Source: Dehalogenimonas lykanthroporepellens BL-DC-9
GTDB lineage: Bacteria > Chloroflexota > Dehalococcoidia > Dehalococcoidales > Dehalococcoidaceae
Direction: 5' to 3'
Assembly (NCBI GenBank): GCA_000143165.1
Contig: CP002084.1
Location: 806,001 to 870,000, forward strand
Length of the DNA: 64,000 nucleotides
The stretch's first letter is position 1. Each line of letters opens with the position of its first letter. The translations under genes and the position numbers were made by a program. The notes under the pieces were generated by a model. It was not told the origin of the DNA, ran no database searches, and worked only from the letters and a program-made list of their open reading frames with translations. Below are positions 6,677 to 14,955 of this stretch, in pieces.

Positions 6677-7852
6677 ATGAAACTAGTAGTGGTCGGACTC
6701 GGCCAGGCCGGCGGCCGCATCGCCGATGAATTCGCCCGGATAGCCATCAAAGTCAGACAGGACCGGGGACTGCGCATCGTCACCGACATTCTGGCCGTCA
6801 ATACCGATTCCGCTGACCTGTCTTCCCTGGTGAAGGTCAAAAAGGATATTCAGCACCGGATACTTATCGGTACCGGGCAGACTCATGGCCACGGTGTCGC
6901 CAAGATATCCGAAATGGGCGCCGAAATCGCCAAGAGTGAAAAAGACAATGTTATCGGCATCGTCAAGAAAAACGAAAGGTTTTACGAAGCGGATGCCATT
7001 CTCCTGATAGCCTCCGGGGGAGGCGGCACCGGTTCGGGAACCCTGCCGGTCATGGCTCAGGCTTTCAGGGACAGTTTCCGGGATAAACCGGTTTATGCCA
7101 TGGTCGCTCTACCCTATGACCACGAACGGCAAACAGAAGAAAGAGCCGTTTTCAATACCGCGATGTGCCTCAAGTCAACCCGAGATGTCACCGATGCCAT
7201 TATTCTGGTGGATAACCAGCGTTTCATCCGGAAATCCCAGTCATTGGCCAGCAATTTCCAGAAGATAAACGAACTTATCGTAGCGCCATTCTATAACCTT
7301 CTGGCCGCCGGTGAGGAAAAGAACCCCAAATTCATCGGCACCTCGGTGCTGGACACCGGCGACATCAAGGAAACGCTCAACGGCTGGACCGGTATCGGTT
7401 ATGGCACGGTTGACGTCGATATCATTCCCAAGTTCCGCGGTGAAACCAATTATCTTAGAAAGAATCTCGAATCCCAGCGCGGCCTTTACGCCCTCGACGA
7501 AGCCCTGGCGGAGATGTCGGTCAGTCTCAACCCGGTCGATGCCGGGCGGGCCGCTCTTCTGGTTTCCGGGCCGGCCAAGGAGCTGAGCGTCGATATGGTG
7601 GGCGACCTTTCGGCGCGCCTGCGGGAAGTGGCGCCCTCGGCCCAGCAAAGGCTGGGCGATTACCCAAGGGAACGCGGCATCATTGACGTGAGCGTCATTC
7701 TTTCGGAATTGTCCGACATTGCCATACTGCGCCGTTTCTTTGAAGATTCCAAGGAACTGGCGGCCGAATTCCAGGAACGGCAGAAACTGCGCTCGGTCAA
7801 GACCGATCTCACCGAAGAAGCGGCCCGGGACGTGCCCTCCCTGCTGGATTAG
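6677..7852 (+). CDS. FtsZ/tubulin-superfamily GTPase, paralogue 1 (391 aa)
   Basis: The N-terminus is a glycine-rich nucleotide-binding start (VVGLGQAGGRIADEF). The tubulin/FtsZ signature GGGGTGSG is at residues 114-121. The segment LDTGD (225-229) aligns with the FtsZ T7 loop NxDxxD and keeps both catalytic aspartates (D226, D229), but has Val in place of the Asn. The protein ends in DVPSLLD, similar to the FtsZ C-terminal peptide core DIPxFL. It is colinear without gaps over about the first 230 residues with a second copy at 36780-37958. It is not canonical FtsZ; cytoskeletal polymer formation is inferred. It is a single-gene unit with its own promoter and a hairpin after it. The cellular role is unknown. 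Confidence 0.85.
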   Translation: MKLVVVGLGQAGGRIADEFARIAIKVRQDRGLRIVTDILAVNTDSADLSSLVKVKKDIQHRILIGTGQTHGHGVAKISEMGAEIAKSEKDNVIGIVKKNERFYEADAILLIASGGGGTGSGTLPVMAQAFRDSFRDKPVYAMVALPYDHERQTEERAVFNTAMCLKSTRDVTDAIILVDNQRFIRKSQSLASNFQKINELIVAPFYNLLAAGEEKNPKFIGTSVLDTGDIKETLNGWTGIGYGTVDVDIIPKFRGETNYLRKNLESQRGLYALDEALAEMSVSLNPVDAGRAALLVSGPAKELSVDMVGDLSARLREVAPSAQQRLGDYPRERGIIDVSVILSELSDIAILRRFFEDSKELAAEFQERQKLRSVKTDLTEEAARDVPSLLD

Positions 7853-7889
7853 CGGTGTGTTTGGAAACAGACCGGTTTCGTTGTATGCT

Positions 7890-7925
7890 AATTCACGGGC
7901 TCCCGGAAGCGGGAGCCTGTGAATT
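7890..7925 (+). terminator. Hairpin after FtsZ-like gene 1
   Basis: AATTCACGGGCTCCCG-(GAAG)-CGGGAGCCTGTGAATT forms a 16-bp stem with a single mismatch, 37 nt after the stop codon. No good U-tract follows. Confidence 0.65.
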
Positions 7926-7947
7926 CCCTGTCGGTTATTATTTGAAG

Positions 7948-7976
7948 TTGTCATATTAGGTCGTCAAGTGTATACT
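7948..7976 (+). promoter_or_regulatory. Promoter of the nuo operon
   Basis: TTGTCA (7948-7953), a 17-nt spacer and TATACT (7971-7976) give 5/6 matches in each hexamer, 44 nt upstream of nuoA. The ribosome binding site GGAGG follows near 8006. Confidence 0.75.
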
Positions 7977-8020
7977 AACCTATAACTTTTGGCCTAGTAC
8001 CTCCCGGAGGCTGTGTTTCA

Positions 8021-8395
8021 ATGCTTACCCAATTCGGCTATGTCGGGCTTTTTATTATCGTCGCAATCGGCTTTATCCTGGTGACGCTGGGAATACCGGC
8101 CCTGCTGGCCAGGCTGACCAAAATCGTGCCCAAAAACCCCAGCCAGGTCAAACAGGAAACTTATGAGTGCGGTATGGAAACTACCGGGCGGTCATGGGTG
8201 CAGTTCAATTTCCGCTACTATATCTACGCACTGATGCTTATCGTCATGGATGTACTGGCGGTATTCCTGTATCCCTGGGCGGCCAGCCTGGGCGAATTGG
8301 GGTTCGGCGCCTTTTTCGTAGCGGTTTTCTTTCTGTTCATGGTCAGTGTGGGTTATTTTTACGCCTGGAAGAAGGGAGCACTCCAATGGCAATAG
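8021..8395 (+). CDS. nuoA: Complex I subunit A (NADH-quinone oxidoreductase chain 3)
   Basis: This 124-residue protein has three transmembrane helices (about 10-30, 65-88, 95-117). It carries the conserved loop [13 protein letters not shown] between helices 1 and 2, which lies near the quinone site of complex I. It is the first gene of an 11-gene operon, nuoABCDHIJKLMN. Its last codons overlap nuoB by 10 bp, so translation is coupled. Confidence 0.95.
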   Translation: MLTQFGYVGLFIIVAIGFILVTLGIPALLARLTKIVPKNPSQVKQETYECGMETTGRSWVQFNFRYYIYALMLIVMDVLAVFLYPWAASLGELGFGAFFVAVFFLFMVSVGYFYAWKKGALQWQ

Positions 8396-8997
8396 AGCAA
8401 CCGTATAATTACGCTTATTCCGATCTGGAACTGGACGCCCGCGAGGGCGAGTTGGTGGAAAACTTCTTCCGGGACAACCAGACGCCGAACGTCGATCCCG
8501 CCGCATGGCTGAACGAAGATGCACTACCGCCGAATGTTTTGCTAACAAGTGTGGACAAGGTGGTCAACTGGTCCCGGCGCTACTCCATGTGGCCAGTTAC
8601 CTTCGGCTTGGCCTGTTGTGCCATTGAGATGATGTCTATGGCCGCTTCTCGTTTTGACCTGGCCCGTTTCGGCATGGAGATTTTCCGGGCCTCGCCGCGC
8701 CAGGCGGATCTGATGATAATAGCCGGCACACTGACCTGGAAAATGGCTCCCTGGCTAAGACGTATTTATGACCAGATGCCCGATCCCAAATGGGTGGTGG
8801 CTATGGGTTCCTGTGGCATCTCCGGCGGGCTTTTCAATGATTCTTATGCTGTTGTTCCGGGATTCAACAGAGTGGTGCCGGTAGACGTTTATGTTCCCGG
8901 TTGCCCACCCCGACCCGAAGCCCTGATGCAGGCTATCATGGACATCCATGCTAAAGTGGATAAAATGAGCCCGACGAGAAAGGCTGTAACCCCATGA
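8386..8997 (+). CDS. nuoB: Complex I subunit B (carries cluster N2)
   Basis: The 203-residue NuoB holds the [4Fe-4S] cluster N2, the last electron donor before quinone. Ligand motifs are visible as [17 protein letters not shown] and [11 protein letters not shown]. The frame is open further upstream inside nuoA, but the ATG at 8386, preceded by GGGAGCACTCCA, is the natural start ([13 protein letters not shown]). The N-terminus is about 40 residues longer than in E. coli. Confidence 0.95.
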   Translation: MAIEQPYNYAYSDLELDAREGELVENFFRDNQTPNVDPAAWLNEDALPPNVLLTSVDKVVNWSRRYSMWPVTFGLACCAIEMMSMAASRFDLARFGMEIFRASPRQADLMIIAGTLTWKMAPWLRRIYDQMPDPKWVVAMGSCGISGGLFNDSYAVVPGFNRVVPVDVYVPGCPPRPEALMQAIMDIHAKVDKMSPTRKAVTP

Positions 8998-9446
8998 ACT
9001 TCAGGATAAACCCTGCCACCGCCGGTGAGGCGATAAACAGGGAATTCGGAACCGGAACCGCGGCCGCCGATGATGTCAGACTGCTGGTCGACGGCAAGCG
9101 TCTGCTCGAGGTTTGCCGCTGGCTGAAGGATGAGTCCCCATACCGGCTGGATTACCTGAACTCGCTGACCGCTGTCGATAACAAGACTCATTTTTCGGTA
9201 GTCTATCACCTGTCGTCCCTGGCAATGGGCGGACAGCTTTCGTTCAAGGTCGACCTGGATGACCGCCAGTCCCCGAGCCTGCCGTCGGTCACTCCGGTCT
9301 GGCGCGGCGCCGATTTGCAGGAACGCGAGGTCTTCGATATGTTCGGCATTTCATTCACCGGACACCCCTGCCTGAAACGTCTGTTCCTATGGGAAGGCTT
9401 TCCGGGTTACCCACTGCGCAAGGACTGGGTGAGCCGTGACTCTTAA
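8994..9446 (+). CDS. nuoC: Complex I subunit C (30 kDa type)
   Basis: The 150-residue protein has the conserved NuoC C-terminal signature REVFDMFGI, then [22 protein letters not shown]. It is part of the peripheral arm, contacts NuoD and has no cofactor. It starts in a 4-bp ATGA overlap with nuoB. NuoC and NuoD are separate here, unlike the fused NuoCD of E. coli. Confidence 0.94.
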   Translation: MNFRINPATAGEAINREFGTGTAAADDVRLLVDGKRLLEVCRWLKDESPYRLDYLNSLTAVDNKTHFSVVYHLSSLAMGGQLSFKVDLDDRQSPSLPSVTPVWRGADLQEREVFDMFGISFTGHPCLKRLFLWEGFPGYPLRKDWVSRDS

Positions 9447-10539
9447 GACTGACCATTATGTAATCAACATCGGGCCGCAACATCCGAGCACCCACGGTGT
9501 TTTTCGATTGCGTCTGACCCTGGACGGCGAGGTCATCATCGATGTCGAACCGATTTTCGGTTATCTCCATCGAGGTATGGAGAAGCTGGCTGAAAGCCGA
9601 AATTATACCAAGAATATACCCCTGACCGACCGGTTGGACTACCTGTCTTCAATGATCAACAACCAGGCTTACTGCATGGCCGTGGAAGACCTCATGAAGA
9701 TTGAGGTGCCGGAACGGGCGCAGTACATACGTGTCATCATGGCCGAACTTCAACGCATCAGCGCCCACCTGGCTGGCGTCGGCTTCTTCCTGAACGATAT
9801 CGGCGCCTTCATGACTCCTATGCTGTATATGTTCCGCGAGCGGGAGAAAATAGTCGAACTCTTCGATATGGTTTGCGGTCAGCGGCTTAATTACAACTAC
9901 ATGCGTTTCGGTGGCGTCGCTATGGACCTGCCTGAAGAGTTCCTGCCGGCGTTGAAAAAACTATTGAACGAAATGCCCGGTTTCATCAACGAGTACGACC
10001 AGCTTATCACTACCAATGAAATAGTGCTGGCCAGATGCAAGGGAGTTGGCGTCCTGCCGAGGGAACTGGCTATCAATGCCGCTACCGCCGGACCGGTTCT
10101 CCGCGGTAGTGGCATCGAATGGGACCTGCGTAAGAAACGGCCATATTCCGTTTATGACCGTTTCCAATTCGACATTCCCACCGGTGAAAACGGCGATACC
10201 TACGACCGTTACATGGTACGTTTGGAAGAAATGCGGCAGAGCGTCCGTATCCTTAAGCAGGCTGTCGAGCAATTGCCCGATGGTGAGTACATAGGCAAGG
10301 CGCCCAAGCTGATTCGTCCGCCGGCCGGCGAAACCTATACTGCCGTAGAAGGAGCCAAAGGCGAACTGGGCTTTTATGTCGTCGCCGACGGCTCGGAAAA
10401 CGCCTATCGCTGGCATGTCCGGGCCCCGTCACTGATTAACCTGACGGCCTTGAGAGAAATGGTAATCGGCTGGAAGGTAGCCGACCTGATGGCCATCTTC
10501 GGTAGTATCGATATCGTGATGGGCGAGGTAGACCGCTGA
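9436..10539 (+). CDS. nuoD: Complex I subunit D (49 kDa type, quinone site)
   Basis: This 367-residue homologue of hydrogenase large subunits forms the quinone pocket with NuoB. It shows INIGPQHPSTHGV at the N-terminus, YLHRGMEKLAE, and the conserved end FGSIDIVMGEVDR. The GTG start at 9436 overlaps the nuoC stop by 11 bp. Confidence 0.96.
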   Translation: MTLKTDHYVINIGPQHPSTHGVFRLRLTLDGEVIIDVEPIFGYLHRGMEKLAESRNYTKNIPLTDRLDYLSSMINNQAYCMAVEDLMKIEVPERAQYIRVIMAELQRISAHLAGVGFFLNDIGAFMTPMLYMFREREKIVELFDMVCGQRLNYNYMRFGGVAMDLPEEFLPALKKLLNEMPGFINEYDQLITTNEIVLARCKGVGVLPRELAINAATAGPVLRGSGIEWDLRKKRPYSVYDRFQFDIPTGENGDTYDRYMVRLEEMRQSVRILKQAVEQLPDGEYIGKAPKLIRPPAGETYTAVEGAKGELGFYVVADGSENAYRWHVRAPSLINLTALREMVIGWKVADLMAIFGSIDIVMGEVDR

Positions 10540-11594
10540 TGGACTGGTTGCATTTCGCCGTGTTCACGTTGATCTTGTTCGCCTTCGTCATCTCGGGCGT
10601 TTTGTTTTTCATCTGGTACGAACGCCGGGGGCTCGGTCGGTTTCAAATGCGACCGGGACCAAACCGCGCCGGACCTTTCGGGTTACTTCAACCGGTGGCC
10701 GATGCTATCAAAGTTTTGCTTAAGGAAGATATCGTCCCAACCCTAGCCGATAAACCGGTCCATTTCCTGGCGCCGCTGGTGGCTTTCGTCCCGGCGATGG
10801 CGGTGTTCGCGGTCATCCCCTTCGGCGACGGAGCATTGCTGGCCGATCTGAATATCGGCATCCTTTATATCATGGCAATCAGTTCGGTAATCGTCATCGG
10901 CATCTTCATGGCGGGCTGGGGCTCCTCCAATAAATACTCGCTTTTGGGCGCCATGCGTACCATCGCACAGGAAGTCAGTTATGAAATTCCTCTGGTGTTA
11001 TCCATTCTCGGAGCGGTGATGCTGGCCGGTTCGCTGTCGCTTAATGACATCGTCAAGGCCCAGGACGTCCCGTTCGTTCTGTTGCAACCCCTTGGTTTCC
11101 TGATATATATGACGGCGGCCCTGGCCGAAATCAACCGGACGCCTTTTGACCTGTTGGAAGCTGACTCGGAAATCGTTGCCGGCTTCCAGACGGAATATTC
11201 GGGTATGAAATTCGGTCTGTTCTACTTGACCGAATACGCTGAGGCACTTTCGGTTTCGGCCATCGCCAGCACCCTTTTCCTCGGCGGTTGGTCCGGCCCG
11301 GCTTTTTTGCCAGGTTTCGCCTGGCTGATAATCAAAATTATCGCCGTATTCACTTTCATCATATGGGTCCGGGCTACTTTCCCGCGCCTTAGAATAGACC
11401 AGGTCATGAGTTTCTGCTGGAAATTTCTGTTGCCGCTGGCCTTGATTAATCTGGTGGTGACGGCCGTACTTGTACTCAGTGGTTTGAACGATTCACCGTG
11501 GATTGCCATACCTTTTAACCTGCTGCTGGCGGCGGTACTCATCGTCGGATTGAGCCGCCAGTTCCGTACCGGAGGTGGCCATGCCTCCACTTAA
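10539..11594 (+). CDS. nuoH: Complex I subunit H (membrane, quinone-site subunit)
   Basis: The 351-residue protein has about eight transmembrane helices. Conserved segments include YERRGLGRFQMRPGPNRAG, EINRTPFDLLEADSE and the arginine in WVRATFPRLRIDQ. It links the peripheral arm to the proton-pumping arm. The ATG overlaps the nuoD stop by 1 nt (TGATG). Confidence 0.96.
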   Translation: MDWLHFAVFTLILFAFVISGVLFFIWYERRGLGRFQMRPGPNRAGPFGLLQPVADAIKVLLKEDIVPTLADKPVHFLAPLVAFVPAMAVFAVIPFGDGALLADLNIGILYIMAISSVIVIGIFMAGWGSSNKYSLLGAMRTIAQEVSYEIPLVLSILGAVMLAGSLSLNDIVKAQDVPFVLLQPLGFLIYMTAALAEINRTPFDLLEADSEIVAGFQTEYSGMKFGLFYLTEYAEALSVSAIASTLFLGGWSGPAFLPGFAWLIIKIIAVFTFIIWVRATFPRLRIDQVMSFCWKFLLPLALINLVVTAVLVLSGLNDSPWIAIPFNLLLAAVLIVGLSRQFRTGGGHAST

Positions 11595-12162
11595 GCATTT
11601 CGGTGAAGGATTGTTACGTGGCCTGAAAATAACCGCCCGGCACCTGGGACGCAAGTGGATCACCGTCCAGTATCCCGAGCAGAAGCTGACCATGTCCCGG
11701 CGCGTTCGGGGCACCGATATCATCTGGGACCGCGAAAGCTGTATCTCCTGCCGTGCCTGCGAACGGGCCTGTCCGGTAGGTGCCATCAAAATGGAAGTCT
11801 CCCGGGGCGAAGATAAGAAACTCAAAACCGATGATATCACCGTCGACCTGGGTCTGTGTATCTTCTGCGGATTGTGTATCGAATCCTGCCCGACCGGTGT
11901 TTCGATTTACATCGGGTATAATTATGCCAATACCACTTACCGCTGTACCCACTGCGCGACCGACAAGTCCGGCACCAGCCCGTCGAACGGTCACTGTGGC
12001 GAACTCATCCGCAGTAATGACGAACTATTGCCCAATGACGCCGTCAGACCACGTTCCGGGTACTATCGCCCTGAGAGGGCCGGGGAACTACCGCCCCAGA
12101 CCCTGCTGGTATATCAAACGACTTATGGCGAAGACCGCCGCCGGAAGAAGGAGAGCAGGTAA
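11581..12162 (+). CDS. nuoI: Complex I subunit I (two 4Fe-4S clusters) with extra cysteine tail
   Basis: Two ferredoxin motifs, CISCRACERACPVG and CIFCGLCIESCPTG, hold clusters N6a and N6b. The 193-residue protein continues past the usual core with C122, C125 and C139 (CTHC then GHC) and a charged tail, which may bind another metal. I start at ATG 11581 behind GGAGGT. A GTG at 11575 is in frame but overlaps that ribosome binding site. Because NuoEFG is absent, NuoI is the likely entry for electrons from a ferredoxin-type donor (inference). Confidence 0.94.
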   Translation: MPPLKHFGEGLLRGLKITARHLGRKWITVQYPEQKLTMSRRVRGTDIIWDRESCISCRACERACPVGAIKMEVSRGEDKKLKTDDITVDLGLCIFCGLCIESCPTGVSIYIGYNYANTTYRCTHCATDKSGTSPSNGHCGELIRSNDELLPNDAVRPRSGYYRPERAGELPPQTLLVYQTTYGEDRRRKKESR

Positions 12163-12650
12163 TGGAGCTGGCTTTCTTCATTTTCGCCTCCGGAATCATC
12201 GGCACCGCCCTGGCAGTGGTGCTGTTCCGAAACATCTTTCGCGCTTCCCTAATGCTTATACTGTGCTTTTTCCTGGTAGCCGGGCTGTTCGTCACGCTTT
12301 ACGCGGATTTCCTGGCCGCCATCCAGGTGCTGATATATGTCGGCTCCATTTCGATACTGATTATTCTGGCTATCATGCTGACCAGGGAAATACAGACCGG
12401 CAATCTGTCAAACCGACTGAGGGCTCCGGCTCTGTTTACCGGTGCCGGCGTCACTCTGGTCTTAATACTGACAAGTGTGGGCACCGACTGGAACGTATCC
12501 ACACTGAAACCGGCGGAAAACACCACCGCCCTTTTAGCCGAACTGCTTTTTTCAACGGACAGTTTCATGATGGCGGTAGCCATGGCGGCCATACTCCTGT
12601 TGACTGCCATTATCGGAGCTATCATCCTGGTACGGAGTGACGACAAATGA
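12162..12650 (+). CDS. nuoJ: Complex I subunit J
   Basis: A 162-residue membrane protein with five predicted helices and the conserved motif VLIYVGSISILIILAIML in its third helix. It forms part of the proton-translocating arm. It begins at the nuoI stop (TAATG, 1-nt overlap) and overlaps nuoK by 4 bp. Confidence 0.94.
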   Translation: MELAFFIFASGIIGTALAVVLFRNIFRASLMLILCFFLVAGLFVTLYADFLAAIQVLIYVGSISILIILAIMLTREIQTGNLSNRLRAPALFTGAGVTLVLILTSVGTDWNVSTLKPAENTTALLAELLFSTDSFMMAVAMAAILLLTAIIGAIILVRSDDK

Positions 12651-12961
12651 TGGAAATCGGGCTGAATCATTACCTGGTGCTGTCGGCCATCCTGTTCGGC
12701 ATCGGACTGTGGGGAGCTTTGTCCCGCCGCAGTGCCGTAGTAATACTGATGTGCATTGAGCTCATGCTTAATGCCGCAGCCATCGCCATGGTTGCCTTTT
12801 CACGTTTCGTAACCCCCGAATTGCTGACCGGCCAGGTATTCACCATTTTTATCATTGTGGTCGCTGCGGCGGAAGCAACGGTGGCACTGGCCATCATCAT
12901 GTCTGTCTACCGCAACCACGATACCATAGACGCCACTAAGATTGATTTAATGAAATGGTAG
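12647..12961 (+). CDS. nuoK: Complex I subunit K
   Basis: The 104-residue protein has three transmembrane helices. Conserved membrane glutamates lie in CIELMLNAAAI and in VVAAAEATVALAI, both used for proton translocation. ATG ATG at the start; the first overlaps the nuoJ stop. Confidence 0.95.
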   Translation: MMEIGLNHYLVLSAILFGIGLWGALSRRSAVVILMCIELMLNAAAIAMVAFSRFVTPELLTGQVFTIFIIVVAAAEATVALAIIMSVYRNHDTIDATKIDLMKW

Positions 12962-12977
12962 AGAGAGTGAACGTATA

Positions 12978-14939
12978 GTGATTACGGCGCCGTTCGTCTG
13001 GGCGATCCTGCTACTACCATTGGCGGCCTTTGCCTTCATTGCTCTGGTTCTTAAACCGCTGGGAGTTCGACCGGCCTGGAGCGGTTATATCAGCATTGCC
13101 GCCATCGGCGGGGCCTTGGCGCTCTCCCTGTGGGCACTGACTGGGGTAAACAGCGCCGATCATCACGAAATACTTATTGCCCCGCTGGACTGGGTCAATG
13201 TGGCGGGGCTGAAGATTCAGTTCGGCATCATCCTGGACGGACTTACGGCGGTGATGCTGGTAGTGGTAACCTTTGTGGCCTTGATGGTTAATATTTACTC
13301 CCAGGGTTACATGCACAGCGACCCGGGTTACCCGCGTTATTTTGCCTTCATGTCGCTTTTCAGTACGGCCATGATCGGCCTGGTGCTGAGCGACAACCTG
13401 TTTATTACCTTCGCCTTCTGGGAGTTGGTCGGACTGTGTTCCTACCTGCTGATAGGCTTCTGGTTTGCCCGGCCGGCGGCAGCAGCGGCGGCCAAGAAGG
13501 CCTTTATCGTGACCCGTATCGGAGATTTCGGCTTTCTGGCGGCGATTTTACTGCTGTTTGCTAACACCGGCACGCTGGATATCCGGGAGCTTAACGAGTT
13601 GGCCATTGCCGGTATATTAGCCGGTAGCGTACTGACCTGGGGCGCCCTGGGCATCTTTGTAGGCGCAGTGGGCAAAAGCGCCCAGTTCCCGCTACACGTC
13701 TGGTTGCCGGACGCCATGGAAGGCCCGACACCGGTATCAGCGCTCATCCATGCGGCAACGATGGTTGCGGCCGGTGTCTTCCTGGTGGCCCGCACCTATC
13801 CAATTTTTGAACACTCGGCAACGGCGCTGACCACGGTAGCGGTTATCGGCGGAGTGACCGCCATTTTTGCCGCCACCATGGGGCTGGTGATGCACGACAT
13901 GAAGCGGGTGCTGGCGTATTCCACCATTTCCCAACTTGGTTACATGATGCTGGGGCTGGGCACCGGCGGCGTGGCCATTGCCATTTTCCACCTTATGAAT
14001 CACGCCTTCTTCAAGAGTCTGCTATTCCTGGGTTCCGGCTCGGTCAACCATGCCACCGGCACTTTTGATATGCGCCGGATGGGCGGGCTGAAAAAATACA
14101 TGCCCAAGACATACTGGACGATGATGATAGCGTCGCTGTCCATGGCCGGTATCTGGCCGCTGTCCGGTTTCTTTTCCAAGGACGAGATTGTGGCGGGATC
14201 GTCGGCACAACCGATATTGTTCACTCTGGCGCTGATAACTGTTTTTATTACCGCCTTCTATATGTTCCGGCTGATGTTTATGAGTTTCCACGGCAAATAC
14301 CAGGGCGAGGGGCACCCGCATGAGTCGCCTTTGGTGATGACCGCGCCACTACTGATACTGGCCGTGCCGGCGGCGTTCTCCGGATTGCTGAACCTGACCG
14401 GGGGCTTCGGCGCGCTGTTCGGCCACGGGGAGAGCGTCAGTATCCTCAAGGGCTTGTTCGGGGCATTCAGCCACGTGGAAACCTGGCTGTCGCTGGCGCT
14501 GGCCGGCGCGGGAATATTCCTGGCTTATGCCATCTATATCAAGGGCTGGGTGAACGCCGGTAGCATCAGCCGGCGCTTCGGTGCCCTCTACGAACTGGTT
14601 AAGCGCAAGTACTTCCTGGATGAACTTTATGAAAAAGTCATCGGTGAAATTGTGCTACTACGCGGCGTATTTGCCGGATTCCATTACTTCGACAACCGCT
14701 TGCTGGACAATGGACTGAACACTCTGCTGGTGCAGAACGTCATTACCCGCAAGCTGTTCGGCCGGTTCAGGTATTTCGATGAAAAAGCGGTGGACGGCAC
14801 GGTTAACGGCGTGGCCGACGGCACTGTGGCCGCCGGCACCATTCTGCGCCGGGTTCAGACCGGGCAGTTGCAGACCTACGGGTTGTTTATTTCCATGGGT
14901 ATTTTGATTATTGTCGTGGCGGTGTTTCTCGCCGGTTAG
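12978..14939 (+). CDS. nuoL: Complex I subunit L (antiporter-like)
   Basis: The 653-residue Mrp-antiporter-like subunit has the conserved blocks FWELVGLCSYLLIGFWF, PLHVWLPDAMEGPTPVSALI, HAATMVAAGVFL and KRVLAYSTISQLGYM. The long lateral helix is expected in the C-terminal 150 residues. The start is GTG 12978; a weak GAGAG element lies upstream. Confidence 0.95.
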   Translation: MITAPFVWAILLLPLAAFAFIALVLKPLGVRPAWSGYISIAAIGGALALSLWALTGVNSADHHEILIAPLDWVNVAGLKIQFGIILDGLTAVMLVVVTFVALMVNIYSQGYMHSDPGYPRYFAFMSLFSTAMIGLVLSDNLFITFAFWELVGLCSYLLIGFWFARPAAAAAAKKAFIVTRIGDFGFLAAILLLFANTGTLDIRELNELAIAGILAGSVLTWGALGIFVGAVGKSAQFPLHVWLPDAMEGPTPVSALIHAATMVAAGVFLVARTYPIFEHSATALTTVAVIGGVTAIFAATMGLVMHDMKRVLAYSTISQLGYMMLGLGTGGVAIAIFHLMNHAFFKSLLFLGSGSVNHATGTFDMRRMGGLKKYMPKTYWTMMIASLSMAGIWPLSGFFSKDEIVAGSSAQPILFTLALITVFITAFYMFRLMFMSFHGKYQGEGHPHESPLVMTAPLLILAVPAAFSGLLNLTGGFGALFGHGESVSILKGLFGAFSHVETWLSLALAGAGIFLAYAIYIKGWVNAGSISRRFGALYELVKRKYFLDELYEKVIGEIVLLRGVFAGFHYFDNRLLDNGLNTLLVQNVITRKLFGRFRYFDEKAVDGTVNGVADGTVAAGTILRRVQTGQLQTYGLFISMGILIIVVAVFLAG

Positions 14940-14955
14940 AGGAGGTGTCTGTTAA

